The translations under genes and the position numbers were made by a program. A stretch of 64,000 nt of DNA from Rhizaria sp. SCN 62-66 (lineage: Eukaryota > Rhizaria, unplaced), in contig MEDY01000008.1 of assembly GCA_001724265.1 (NCBI GenBank), positions 62,001-126,000 on the forward strand, written 5' to 3'. How positions within the stretch are numbered: the stretch's first letter is position 1; each line of letters opens with the position of its first letter. The notes under the pieces were generated by a model, which was not told the origin of the DNA, searched no databases, and saw only the letters and a list, made by a program, of their open reading frames with translations. Below, piece after piece: positions 21,301-28,389 of the stretch.

Positions 21301-21686
21301 TCGCCACATGCTTCTGCGTGTTCCTGCTTCTTGGCACCGACACCACGCTCTGGCCCATGTCGATGATTGCGACGGAGACGACGTGGTCGGAGACATTCTT
21401 CCTCACTCGCGACGATGTCCACATCTCCACGGCGTGGCGCTTCAAGATCCTCTTCCTGTTCCTCGCTAACTGCGTGCTGTCAGTACTGTTCGAGTTTGCG
21501 TTCATGCCGCGCTTTGAGCACTGGGTCGGACTGCTGAAGGACCGCCGTTACACGCACACCGAATACGGCCCCGGTGGCACGCCCGCCGACGGCAGCAAGC
21601 CCTATCACATCTGGCGCAGGGAGATTGAGGATGGTTGGTATCTCAACGCGCCTGCCTCTACTAACAACACTGGACTTAAGCGCTAA
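15342..21686 (+). CDS. P5B-type P-ATPase (ATP13A2/3-like) with large insertions
   Basis: An intronless 2,114-residue protein, ATG at 15342, TAA at 21684. All P-type ATPase signatures are present: TGES at 521-524, the transport-site motif PPSLP at 693-697, phosphorylation motif DKTGT with Asp736, nucleotide-binding KGSPE at 978-982, TGDN at 1383-1386 and the hinge GDGANDG at 1716-1722. PPxLP in M4 points to the P5B group rather than P5A (PPELP). Animal P5B pumps move polyamines out of late endosomes and lysosomes; the same role here is inference. Family members are usually about 1,200 residues. The excess lies in low-complexity insertions: poly-Ala, an Asp/Glu run (1107-1137), and Ser/Asn/Pro stretches between KGSPE and GDGANDG. 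At least six hydrophobic segments follow the hinge, as expected. Confidence 0.93.
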   Translation: MSSSSSHIELGGSGPSSRSTGYQSSSSLRRTDSFSVGKDRFQRSMEGHDPRLIHLSKTMSRLQSEIFAPDEGDEWLQVKSMEGLAPHWRRECMHWALAICTCFMSLVIASWFPERYARWRYVRAPLSDADYLLVTDSQNRGEVCPVQVIRELANTELSMLHSGMLPNYDVSTPFATGVNPSAVFPANVTTTLQAFTLARAAQADADSAAAANGGVPGAFPNDAYNAADATSASLGPNSAENDAFLSQPSRGRKVSTSLAPGATPRRGSPAAPSRIAYAPHITSAADAAPGLATLLARFTPRPPAALAQPRSWWRQLWSSLLDSVFGGDRKVPDTEDIPAIQRMVVFRNCRFIYDEDLREFVRLHYPQKYRLDQIKAITKSGLDTPTHRSLLDLFGRNALTVLVPSVFQLFIAEVLHPFFIFQVYSVVLWCFEEYYIFATCIGVLAIISAVLTLYETRSALLRVHSLAQFDRPVRVLRDGACQVVSSLSLVPGDVIFPDLGPVPCDIALLNGRAVVNESKLTGESAPVVKQALELPTATTTTTGAAAASAAALARARVGAGSAPAPVPTAGKGKAILKQRPVAPDTSVPVAKERSMLYAATDIVQLKPRDEKHPVMGMVVNTAFATTKGALVMSILFPKPSSFKFMEQALKFIFVLFLVAVLGFGVSVWRFLKYGAPVYLIIVRSFDLITIVVPPSLPLAMAVGTNFAMRQLKRIGVFCIAPSRINMAGKIKLFCFDKTGTLTSPGMEMAGVHTLKAAIMPADPAAAAAAHAAASAAGSTPGHLIPVFAPSLSRDTGALPLHVATCMAACQSLTCVSGELIGDPLEVRMFESVNASLHESVASFAAAAGPSYFSLNASSASSTSLASSNSNSAVNAGSSVPTASEGLTVVHGVTLDTREKSLGVVVLPPPPAIVQAHAQAVSMSLMSLPAATAATTAMLPPPPRAMFAILRQFQFSSKLMRMSVIAKDLRSGAQFVYTKGSPEAVVALCDPSTVPADFKAIADTYTRQGYRVLAIAMKPWAAAPNANAAASAAAAAAAVAAAAAAAAGSKLTPVPLLLTPSFSGTGAEGYALLNNNAASNAIALTAHASGPLPPPSVPPAPTGMIPVDDDEDEDEDEDEDEDEDEDEDEDENEDEDEDVTESETTTNAAGITTLGTPVAPSTAPSVINANAAEDDAASALAAALLLPPATPTSPALAAVNAVVSPTATVTADSAAVAAVASAPVATSSAATSAAATPAFPPYTNTAAPAVAPLSLSTAVAPGSAASPTGITAADVSSLLTPPTVIAASSSAASAAGGSPTPVADASATPVGVSSTPQLAHTFSASGPTAAASSTLHGTGTELRNAAERGLTLLGLVILENKLKPATTDTLTELRRAGVRSVMITGDNVLTAVSVARQCGLLPPPDAPSAPPREVYVARLKPMPPLGRFSGVPGIIVDRNAGYAGSTPAIAPPPGAPASVRASFHALSMTISEPPAPANNSGSNGNGSSSAGAADAAPQAGGAFPAVPFAYRTGSGQNSSAGPGSSRRLLLGSQHPRSSRSRSGFSYSLSRLNPAQAVRQRIEWVSMDDESRRLDPVTLLPISTSSSSNANANAVASYGSLNSNDSSACGNGSANDDDSERTSLLSGSRGGNSSSLNNVSSGVGATAVTVCRPYELALTGDVYADLLQDALASPTPQARAYLHKIIFSTAVFARMSPDQKASVVEQMQECGMYVGMCGDGANDGAALKLAHVGIALSDTCAEASIAAPFTYSPSAPDAAPESVSQADLELSAALAGSLSLSRQVSLSGKPLAHHEGLTKPDLVSQLSVNAVAKPESDIACVPRVLCEGRGALATCFQLFRFMALYSMIQFGCCIMLYFQGANLGDWQFLNQDMFLVFPLVVLMGETFAAETLTVERPSSDLLSIANLFSVAVHVAMCLSFQFYTYVACSHQPGYVNLPNANFLSNSWEVTSLYLLGNLQYVLVAFMFSSGSVWKKPLRANVQLFAWLIFATCFCVFLLLGTDTTLWPMSMIATETTWSETFFLTRDDVHISTAWRFKILFLFLANCVLSVLFEFAFMPRFEHWVGLLKDRRYTHTEYGPGGTPADGSKPYHIWRREIEDGWYLNAPASTNNTGLKR
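18660..18753 (+). repeat. GAC/GAG/GAA run encoding an Asp/Glu tract
   Basis: An uninterrupted acidic run of about 30 codons (alternating GAC/GAT and GAG/GAA, one AAC) in the cytosolic loop of the P5B ATPase, downstream of KGSPE. Confidence 0.9.
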
Positions 21687-22067
21687 CTTAAGTGCCGTAA
21701 GTTTCAGCTGACTTTGATCACTGCGGTACTGCGATGTGCATATCAATGTGTTTTATTCTGATTAGTATCAGGTGTTTATTATTCTTTGAATCTGTCTTCT
21801 GGATTTGGTCGGGGGAATTATCGTGTTTTTCGTGTTCACGCACTGTCTACAAAGTCACTTTTCACCAATGGTTTACTCTCTATTTGTTTCTCTCTTGTAA
21901 ATTTATCATGATTACTCTGTGATTTACTCTGTGATTGATCGATAACGCAAATACAATTTGTGTATGTTAATACATATATAATCAGATCTATATATACTAT
22001 ATAAAACACATGATAAGCCCCTTACTAAAAAATAGAGCAAATGTGTGAGTTTTTTCAACAAATTAAC
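21687..22067. other. AT-rich gap between convergent genes
   Basis: 380 bases holding the 3' UTRs of the P5B ATPase (+) and the MFS transporter (-). TA-rich repeats lie at about 21970-22010. Nothing else is seen. Confidence 0.6.
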
Positions 22068-25000
22068 TTACTGCTGCGTCTGCGCCCAGCGCTCCTTGTT
22101 GCCTGCCCAGGACCATCCAGGCCTACGCTTACGGCCCTGCCTCACCCGTAACGAGGGTACATGCGCGTACACACCGCCAGGGTGTACATCAGCAGCGCCA
22201 GTCGCGTCGCTCGTGACGCGCGAGAGCAGCGGAGTGCCAGGGGTTGGAGAAAGGGTATCACCAGCGTGCGCAGCTGAGGCAACCGCAGACGCGGCGGCGG
22301 CGTCAGTGTCAGTCGCACTCATGTCATCGAGACCACCGTAAGAGAACTTAGCATCACCTTGTGTAGGCCGCCATGTGGGGCGCGGCGTGCGCGGATCTGC
22401 GGCACGACGCATCGCATGTTCCTGGTGGCGCCACGCGCGGTGCGCAGACAGAACCTGCTTCATCTCGTCATCGCACACGACGACGTCAACGTTCGCGCCC
22501 GTAAGCTCGTCACGGACGCGCAAGCAGAGCAGGTCCATCCTGCAGCGGTCCGCATCGTCGTCGCCTTTGTCATTGGCGCCGCCAGTCTCGGTGTCGCGCT
22601 CACCGCTACCACTCGGGCGGCCGGCGTGAGCGTTGCCATACACTTGCGCGCGCACCATACGCACCCGGGATGAGTCCTCAGAAAGACGCGCAGCGACAGC
22701 ACGCTCACGGAGATTGGATCCACTGCCAATGACACGCAGCACACGGTCCGCAAGGCTTTCCTCCACAGCAGCGCCCACAGGTGCAGACGGATACGCGTCG
22801 CGAGTGAAAGTGCGTGCAAAGTCATCATAGCGACCAACATCGGTGTCACTATCGGTAAAGTCAGAGTAGATTTCCGAGGACATCGTGCTATCGTCATAAA
22901 GGCAGCCATAACCGTGACCGTGACCATGACCGCCATGACCGTGACCATGTCCGTGACCATGTCCGTGACCGTGACCGTGGCCGTGACCGTGGCCACCACG
23001 GCCGTGACCACCGCGGCCGTGGCCGTGGCGGTGTCTATGCATCCGACCGCCGTGACTGTGCATGTGCGTGTGACTGTCAAACTCGCGGACAATAGGTGTC
23101 GTCGTCGCTGAGGCTTCGTCCTCATCGTCATCCTCACCATCGGAAGGATACACTGTGGCACCACTACCCGGAACAGCAGCGATTACATTTGCACGAGGCG
23201 CAGGCCCCCACTGGCGCTGCACAGGTTGGTGGGGCCTCCTACGACCAGGCGTCGGCAGCGACGGCAGGGGAGCGGAAAGCGTCGATGAGCTCAAGTCAAG
23301 CGCTGCCACATCGGCGTTCGCGGTCGTTGCATCAGGCGAAGCAGGGCCGTAGCGTGGTGTGAAGGCAATCGACACAGGGTCCTCCTGACGCCACAGCGGC
23401 TGGCCGTGCTCGGACGCGTACCCGCGCGCTTGCGCCCGTGCGCGGTACCGCATTGCCCGCGCCTTAGTGACGGCGACAGTGAGTGAGCGCGCGGAGATGC
23501 GCTCCCACAACTCCTCCTCGCTCGGTCCTGGGTCAACATTGTGACGCCACAGCAACAGCAGTGCGGCAGCCACAAAAGAGCCATAGGCAGCATACGTGAA
23601 CATTGCATCAGGACCGTGAGCGTCCCAAATCAGGCCCATGGTGACGCCAGCAATAGCGTCGGCAATGCCGTTAGTACCGTTAAAAAGGCCAAATGCTAAA
23701 CCGCGAACTGAAGCGTCTTCAGCTACAACATCAACAATTGCAGCCTTCACAACGCCTTCCGAGACGCCCATGTACACGCCGTAAAGACAGTACAGGACAG
23801 CAACCTCGAGACCCGAAGTCGATGCAGCGAAGAGCAGCAAGACTAATGCACGGATAGCCCAACCAGCGGCAATCAAGTACACACGGCCCTGCGGGATCCG
23901 GCGGCTTAGCTTGTCAGAGAGCGCACCAACGGGAGCAGTCAGCGCAGCGTACGTGATGTTGTAGGCAAGCGCCATGGCGACAACACCGGCGACGGTGAGG
24001 CCCCGTTGTTGTGCAAGAAGCACCAGGAAAGCAGAAGTAAAGTTTGAGAGCTGAAACACAGTGAAGATCGCAATTAACGTGAAGTACACAGAGCCAAGGC
24101 GAGACAAGGGTGAACCACGGCGCTTGCTCCCGCTGACACTGCGGTGGCGACGGCCGTTTGTGGAGTCTACACTCGAGCTATTGCTGGTAGCACCCGCTCT
24201 CCGAGTCCGGCGATCATCGTTCACAGCATTGCTGTTGCTATAATTCACAGCGTTGTCAGCAGCACCGTTGGGCCGAACAGAGATACTCTGGAAGCCAGTT
24301 GCGCCCTCAGCGTTAAAGGCGGTTCTACTATCAGCGTTGCTCGCATTTGAGCGAGACACAATGTCAGTGCGCAAAGAAAGCGTCACACCGTCAGTTGCTG
24401 CAACGACGCCATCAGCATCAGCTCTAGCAATCGCGGGTGTGGACGCGGTGACCACACGCGCAGGGCGAACAATAGCAATAGAGTTAGGCCCAGGAACATC
24501 GTTTATGCCAGCGGTGGCATCAGCAGCGACAGCGGGAGCCTGTTCGCCAGCAGGCTCAATTGCAGTTGCATTGGCAAGCGCGGACGCTGCGGCAGACGCG
24601 GCGGCGTCAGCCTTCTTCGCCTCTGCCTTAGGGTCATCAGCCCAAAGCAAAATGCAAACGACGGCCATGAGTCCGAACGGAAGTGACCACATAGAGAGCT
24701 TGAAGTACATCTCGCGCGACAGCTCTTTGCTCGCGACTTGCGCCGCCTCCGTCACAACAGTGGCGGTCGCGGACGCTCCCGTGGCCGCCGCAGCACTCAC
24801 TGCGGGGTGCTGGAAGAACACGTCGTGGAGCCATGCGAGCGAGAAGCGGCCCCAACCGCCGGCAACGGCCGGGTCCGGCGCGGGGGTTTCGCGGGCAACA
24901 ACGTAAAGTGCAAGCGCGAGCGAGCACACAGCGCCCGCGGTCTCTGCCGCGTGGTGCAAGCCGTACGCCTTGCCGCGCTGCGACGCCGTGATCGAGTCGG

Positions 25001-25673
25001 CAATAAGCGCGTCACGCGGGGCACCGCGAAGTCCCTTGCCAACGCGCTCAATCCAGCGCGTGATTGCGACGAGCAGGAAAGAAGGCGACAGAGCAATCAA
25101 AGGGCGCGCGACAGCACCGATGCCGTAGCCCAGCGACGTCATGAACCTGCGGTGACCAATGATGTCGGAAGCGTAGCCAGAAAAAATCTTGACAACGGCA
25201 GTGACTGTAAGCGCAAGGCCCTCCATGACGCCAATCGCGGATACGGGCGCCTTGAGTGCGTGGTGGAGGTAGAGAGGGAGCAGAGTGAGGATCATCTCAC
25301 TCGAGATGTCGTTGAAGAACGATGCGCCAGCAAGAGCGTAAACCGTCCGCGGAATCGGCGGGATAGAAACAGAGGTAGCATCAGAAACGCGCCGAGCTGA
25401 ACCGAAGGGACGTGAAATGGTCGCAGAGCGAGGACAAGGAGCGACGATAGGCTGGACTGCGGAGCTTGAGACCGTTGCGACTCTGGCGGAACCGGAGCCG
25501 CGGCGCGAGCGCGTCTGACTGTTGCTACGGGAACGGGGCCTGCTACAACTATCGTTGCAACCGCGCGTGTTTGCAGTGTGGGAATCTGCAACAACAGTTG
25601 TCGTGTCAGATGGACCGAAGGCGTCCGAGCTGGGCATCAGCGGGACGCTCTCGTCGGTGGGATGCGACGACAT
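22068..25673 (-). CDS. bacterial-type MFS transporter with His/Gly-rich C-terminal region
   Basis: An intronless 1,201-residue protein, ATG at 25671-25673 (MSSHPTDESVPL). The frame is open 17 codons further up only to a GTG. A Ser/Arg-rich N-terminus of about 95 residues is followed by the first six MFS helices. These carry signatures I know from bacterial MFS drug/metal exporters: FFNDISSEM in helix 1, and ERVGKGLRGAPRDALIADS around the helix 4-5 loop. A long low-complexity insertion separates helices 6 and 7, and the second half carries MGVSEGVVKAAIVD and RGLAFGLFNG. The C-terminal tail includes a His/Gly tract at about residues 880-922, then acidic and Ser-rich sequence. His-rich tails occur in nickel exporters of the NreB type, so metal transport is a reasonable but unproven guess. 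Location in the cell cannot be told. Confidence 0.88.
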   Translation of the reverse strand: MSSHPTDESVPLMPSSDAFGPSDTTTVVADSHTANTRGCNDSCSRPRSRSNSQTRSRRGSGSARVATVSSSAVQPIVAPCPRSATISRPFGSARRVSDATSVSIPPIPRTVYALAGASFFNDISSEMILTLLPLYLHHALKAPVSAIGVMEGLALTVTAVVKIFSGYASDIIGHRRFMTSLGYGIGAVARPLIALSPSFLLVAITRWIERVGKGLRGAPRDALIADSITASQRGKAYGLHHAAETAGAVCSLALALYVVARETPAPDPAVAGGWGRFSLAWLHDVFFQHPAVSAAAATGASATATVVTEAAQVASKELSREMYFKLSMWSLPFGLMAVVCILLWADDPKAEAKKADAAASAAASALANATAIEPAGEQAPAVAADATAGINDVPGPNSIAIVRPARVVTASTPAIARADADGVVAATDGVTLSLRTDIVSRSNASNADSRTAFNAEGATGFQSISVRPNGAADNAVNYSNSNAVNDDRRTRRAGATSNSSSVDSTNGRRHRSVSGSKRRGSPLSRLGSVYFTLIAIFTVFQLSNFTSAFLVLLAQQRGLTVAGVVAMALAYNITYAALTAPVGALSDKLSRRIPQGRVYLIAAGWAIRALVLLLFAASTSGLEVAVLYCLYGVYMGVSEGVVKAAIVDVVAEDASVRGLAFGLFNGTNGIADAIAGVTMGLIWDAHGPDAMFTYAAYGSFVAAALLLLWRHNVDPGPSEEELWERISARSLTVAVTKARAMRYRARAQARGYASEHGQPLWRQEDPVSIAFTPRYGPASPDATTANADVAALDLSSSTLSAPLPSLPTPGRRRPHQPVQRQWGPAPRANVIAAVPGSGATVYPSDGEDDDEDEASATTTPIVREFDSHTHMHSHGGRMHRHRHGHGRGGHGRGGHGHGHGHGHGHGHGHGHGHGGHGHGHGYGCLYDDSTMSSEIYSDFTDSDTDVGRYDDFARTFTRDAYPSAPVGAAVEESLADRVLRVIGSGSNLRERAVAARLSEDSSRVRMVRAQVYGNAHAGRPSGSGERDTETGGANDKGDDDADRCRMDLLCLRVRDELTGANVDVVVCDDEMKQVLSAHRAWRHQEHAMRRAADPRTPRPTWRPTQGDAKFSYGGLDDMSATDTDAAAASAVASAAHAGDTLSPTPGTPLLSRVTSDATGAADVHPGGVYAHVPSLRVRQGRKRRPGWSWAGNKERWAQTQQ
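22908..23033 (-). repeat. hexamer-type repeat encoding the (His-Gly)n tract
   Basis: An imperfect tandem array of CATGGT/CACGGC/CACGGT-type hexamers, seen on the + strand as repeated ccgtga and ccgtgg units. It encodes alternating His-Gly in the MFS transporter tail. Such arrays change length easily by slippage in steps of two residues. Confidence 0.9.
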
Positions 25674-26126
25674 AAAACACCGGCCACCGAGCGAGCAAAA
25701 ACAAAGATCAAGGAAAACTAACACATGTAACAGAAATAATAATAGTGTGAGTACCTATACAAACTAAGTACACTTCTAACAACGATCATAGTTGCGAGAA
25801 ATATCCAACTGAGACGAGCTATTTTTTGCTGGTGACGCGGCCTGAGAGTCCGAGCATGCGCCGCAAGGACCAATGCGTGACTCGAAAAAAACACAAAGTA
25901 GGAATATGCATCGGCTATCAAGTGTTTTCATGTGTATTTTCGCATATGCGTTCAATATCAAGGTCTAATATATCTGTAATATCTGTCTTGTTTTTAGTAG
26001 TTGTTAATTCTCATGACTGTTCTGATCGTATCATCCTCTGGAAGATAACAGCGTATTCGACGCATTCATCTCGGTATGCGACATTCTCGCACATCATTCC
26101 ATGTATCAAGGAGTACAACACTGTGC
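25674..26126. promoter_or_regulatory. gap: MFS gene promoter and helicase 3' UTR
   Basis: 450 AT-rich bases in tandem orientation. They should hold the promoter and leader of the MFS gene and the 3' UTR of the helicase gene. No specific element is recognised. Confidence 0.45.
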
Positions 26127-28040
26127 TTAACGCGACCACTGCTTAGTGTTCTTCTTGCGCGGCGCCTCATCCTCCTTGCTCTGCATCTCCTTGGCCTGCT
26201 GGCGCAGCTCCATCTCGGGGCGCGCCTTGAGCGAGACCTGAAGCGAGATCTTGGGCGGCACCGTGAAGCAGAAGGCACGCGCCACGCCCATGAGGTCCAG
26301 CCCGGCGGCGTTGAACGCGTCCTTGAGCGGGTGCTGCGCGTATGCCTGGACGAAGGACCGGTACGCCTCGCGCGCCGACTTGTGCAGGAAGTAGTTCTTC
26401 TGCACCAGCTCCTCCAGCTGCGCCTGCACCTTGGCGATCTTCTCCTGCGGGAAGTCGAACTCGTTCAGCGGCACCTTGGCCGCCTGCAGGTGGCGCAGGA
26501 ACTTGAGCTCCTCGGGCATCAGGAAGAGCAGCGCACGGCCGGTCGCGTTGAGGCCGCGCGCAGTGCGGCCGACACGGTGGATGTACTCCTTGGTATCAGA
26601 CGGGGGATCGTACTGGATGATCCAGTCAACGGCCGGGATGTCGAGGCCGCGCGCGGCAACGTCCGTACAGATGAGGATGCCCTTCTCGGCGTTGCAGAAC
26701 TCGAAGAAGGTCGACGTGCGCTTCTTCTGCTTCTGCTGGCCGTGAAGGTCGAGCACAGGCACGTCGATGTAGTTGAGCAGCTCGCTGTAGAAGCGCACAG
26801 CGTTGCACGTCGACATGAAGACAATAACCTTCTTCTTGAGGTTCTTCTTGAGGAAGGTGAAGAGAAGCTGAAAGCGCATCTCGGCGGGGCACACGACGTA
26901 GCCCTGCTCGATGCCCACGGCCGTCGACACGTCGGCCGATGCGTGGACCGAGATAAGCACGGGGGTGCGGACGGAAATGCGCGCGATGTCGCGCACGTTC
27001 TTGGTCTGCGTGGCCGAGAAGAACATCGTCTGGCGCTTGACGGGGAGGCTCTTAACGATGTAGCGGAGCTCGTCCTCGAAGCCGATCTCAAGGATGCGGT
27101 CGGCCTCGTCGATGACCAGCGCGAGCAGGTTGCTAAACACAAATCCAGGGGTGTTCTCCATGTGGTCGCGCAGACGGCCCGGGGTGGCGACGAGCAGCGT
27201 GATGCCGCGCGCGAGGCGCTGGGCCTCGGCCTCGCGCTTGGAGCCGCCCATGATGACGCCGTGAGTGAGGTGGTGATACTTGCACAGCTCCTGGACAACG
27301 CCGTAGATCTGCAGGCACAGCTCACGCGTGGGCGAGATAACCAGGATACCAGTGCCTGGAGGGACGTGGCAGAATGCAAAAGAGTAGGGCGACACAAAAG
27401 CGAAACAGAGACAATGTGAGCGCGTGGGTGAAACATGTGTGTGCAGTAATTGGGCACAACCAGATAACCAAAATGGGAATAAGAACCAATAAAAAATTGT
27501 CATCGCGTATATATTATGTGATTGCGTACCGTTACGGGACTTGAACTCGGTGTTGAGGAGCATCTCGATCGAAGGAATGAGGAAGGCGAGCGTCTTGCCG
27601 GAGCCAGTCTTGGCGGCGCCGAGCACGTCGCGGCCCTTGAGCAAGACGGGGATGCAGCGCGCCTGCACCTCGGTCATGGTCTTGAACCCCATGTCGACAA
27701 TAGCCTTGCGCGTGTTCTCGCTGAGGGAGAGGAAGTCGAACTCGTAGTTGATGTTGTCTCCGTTGGGGTCGAAGGTGTCAGCGTCGAGCACCTCGTCGTC
27801 CTCGGCGTAGTCCTTGGCGGGCTTCTGCTCGCGCGCGCGCTTCTGCTTGGCAAAGCGGTCCGCAGGGGGCTCGTCGTTGTCCGACTCCTCCTCGGCAGCG
27901 GGGGCAGCCTCGGTCTTGTCAAGAGCGCGCTTCTTCTTGCGCTCCTCCTGGGCAACAGGGGCCTCAGAAGCCACGGCCTTGACAGGCTTAACCGCAGGCG
28001 CAGCGTCGGCATTAGAAACAGACTTACTCTTCTTCATCAT
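26127..28040 (-). CDS. DEAD-box RNA helicase, Has1/DDX18 type (two exons)
   Basis: Exons 28040-27530 and 27355-26127 join to 579 residues; the 174-bp intron 27356-27529 begins GTACGC and ends CTCCAG. The junction restores [16 protein letters not shown] exactly where the family has it. Motifs: aromatic/Q region about 101-125, AKTGSGKT (143-150), PTREL, IDEAD, SAT, and HRVGRTAR near the end of the second RecA domain. The N-terminus is Lys/Glu-rich and the C-terminus basic. Has1/DDX18 proteins act in the nucleolus in 60S (and 18S) rRNA maturation. The signature [21 protein letters not shown] and the C-terminal extension fit this subfamily rather than DDX10 or DDX55. TAA stop at 26127-26129. Confidence 0.95.
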   Translation of the reverse strand: MMKKSKSVSNADAAPAVKPVKAVASEAPVAQEERKKKRALDKTEAAPAAEEESDNDEPPADRFAKQKRAREQKPAKDYAEDDEVLDADTFDPNGDNINYEFDFLSLSENTRKAIVDMGFKTMTEVQARCIPVLLKGRDVLGAAKTGSGKTLAFLIPSIEMLLNTEFKSRNGTQSHNIYAMTIFYWFLFPFWLSGCAQLLHTHVSPTRSHCLCFAFVSPYSFAFCHVPPGTGILVISPTRELCLQIYGVVQELCKYHHLTHGVIMGGSKREAEAQRLARGITLLVATPGRLRDHMENTPGFVFSNLLALVIDEADRILEIGFEDELRYIVKSLPVKRQTMFFSATQTKNVRDIARISVRTPVLISVHASADVSTAVGIEQGYVVCPAEMRFQLLFTFLKKNLKKKVIVFMSTCNAVRFYSELLNYIDVPVLDLHGQQKQKKRTSTFFEFCNAEKGILICTDVAARGLDIPAVDWIIQYDPPSDTKEYIHRVGRTARGLNATGRALLFLMPEELKFLRHLQAAKVPLNEFDFPQEKIAKVQAQLEELVQKNYFLHKSAREAYRSFVQAYAQHPLKDAFNAAGLDLMGVARAFCFTVPPKISLQVSLKARPEMELRQQAKEMQSKEDEAPRKKNTKQWSR

Positions 28041-28389
28041 CTGGTACTCAGATAACCCAAAAGAAATCGTATTGACGATTCAGTTGTCGCGAAAGAATCA
28101 AAAAGCGTAGTCCTTCCTCACCCAACGCCGACGGAGCGACCAGAAACCAAACGGAGCCATAGGACCGAAAAAATGCAGTCACTTAGCTCTTTTGCACAAA
28201 ATATATCGCAGTATATCAAGCTACGTTCGAAATATTAACAATAAAACAATTTATAAGGTGTCTAATGTATCATATTTGTTTTTAAGTACGAGAATCAAAC
28301 ATCATATGCTCTGGCCGTACGTTTATCAAAGATTTTACAGTGCGTACGTGACTTGTACGCGTTGTCGTACGAGCTGGTGAATGTCTTAA
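28041..28389. promoter_or_regulatory. gap: helicase promoter and PSI-protein 3' UTR
   Basis: 349 bases, strongly AT-rich near 28195-28290. They should hold the helicase promoter (right to left) and the 3' UTR of the PSI gene. No specific motif is recognised. Confidence 0.45.

Noticed and set aside
22908-23033. CRISPR-like array
   Set aside because: The units are short, contiguous and in frame with a protein; there are no spacers.
22914-23111. A short + strand frame rich in Met-Thr-Val repeats
   Set aside because: It is the reverse reading of the His-Gly hexamer array.
25674-25724. Earlier start for the MFS gene
   Set aside because: The frame opens upstream only to a GTG; the first ATG is at 25673 and gives a normal polar N-terminus.
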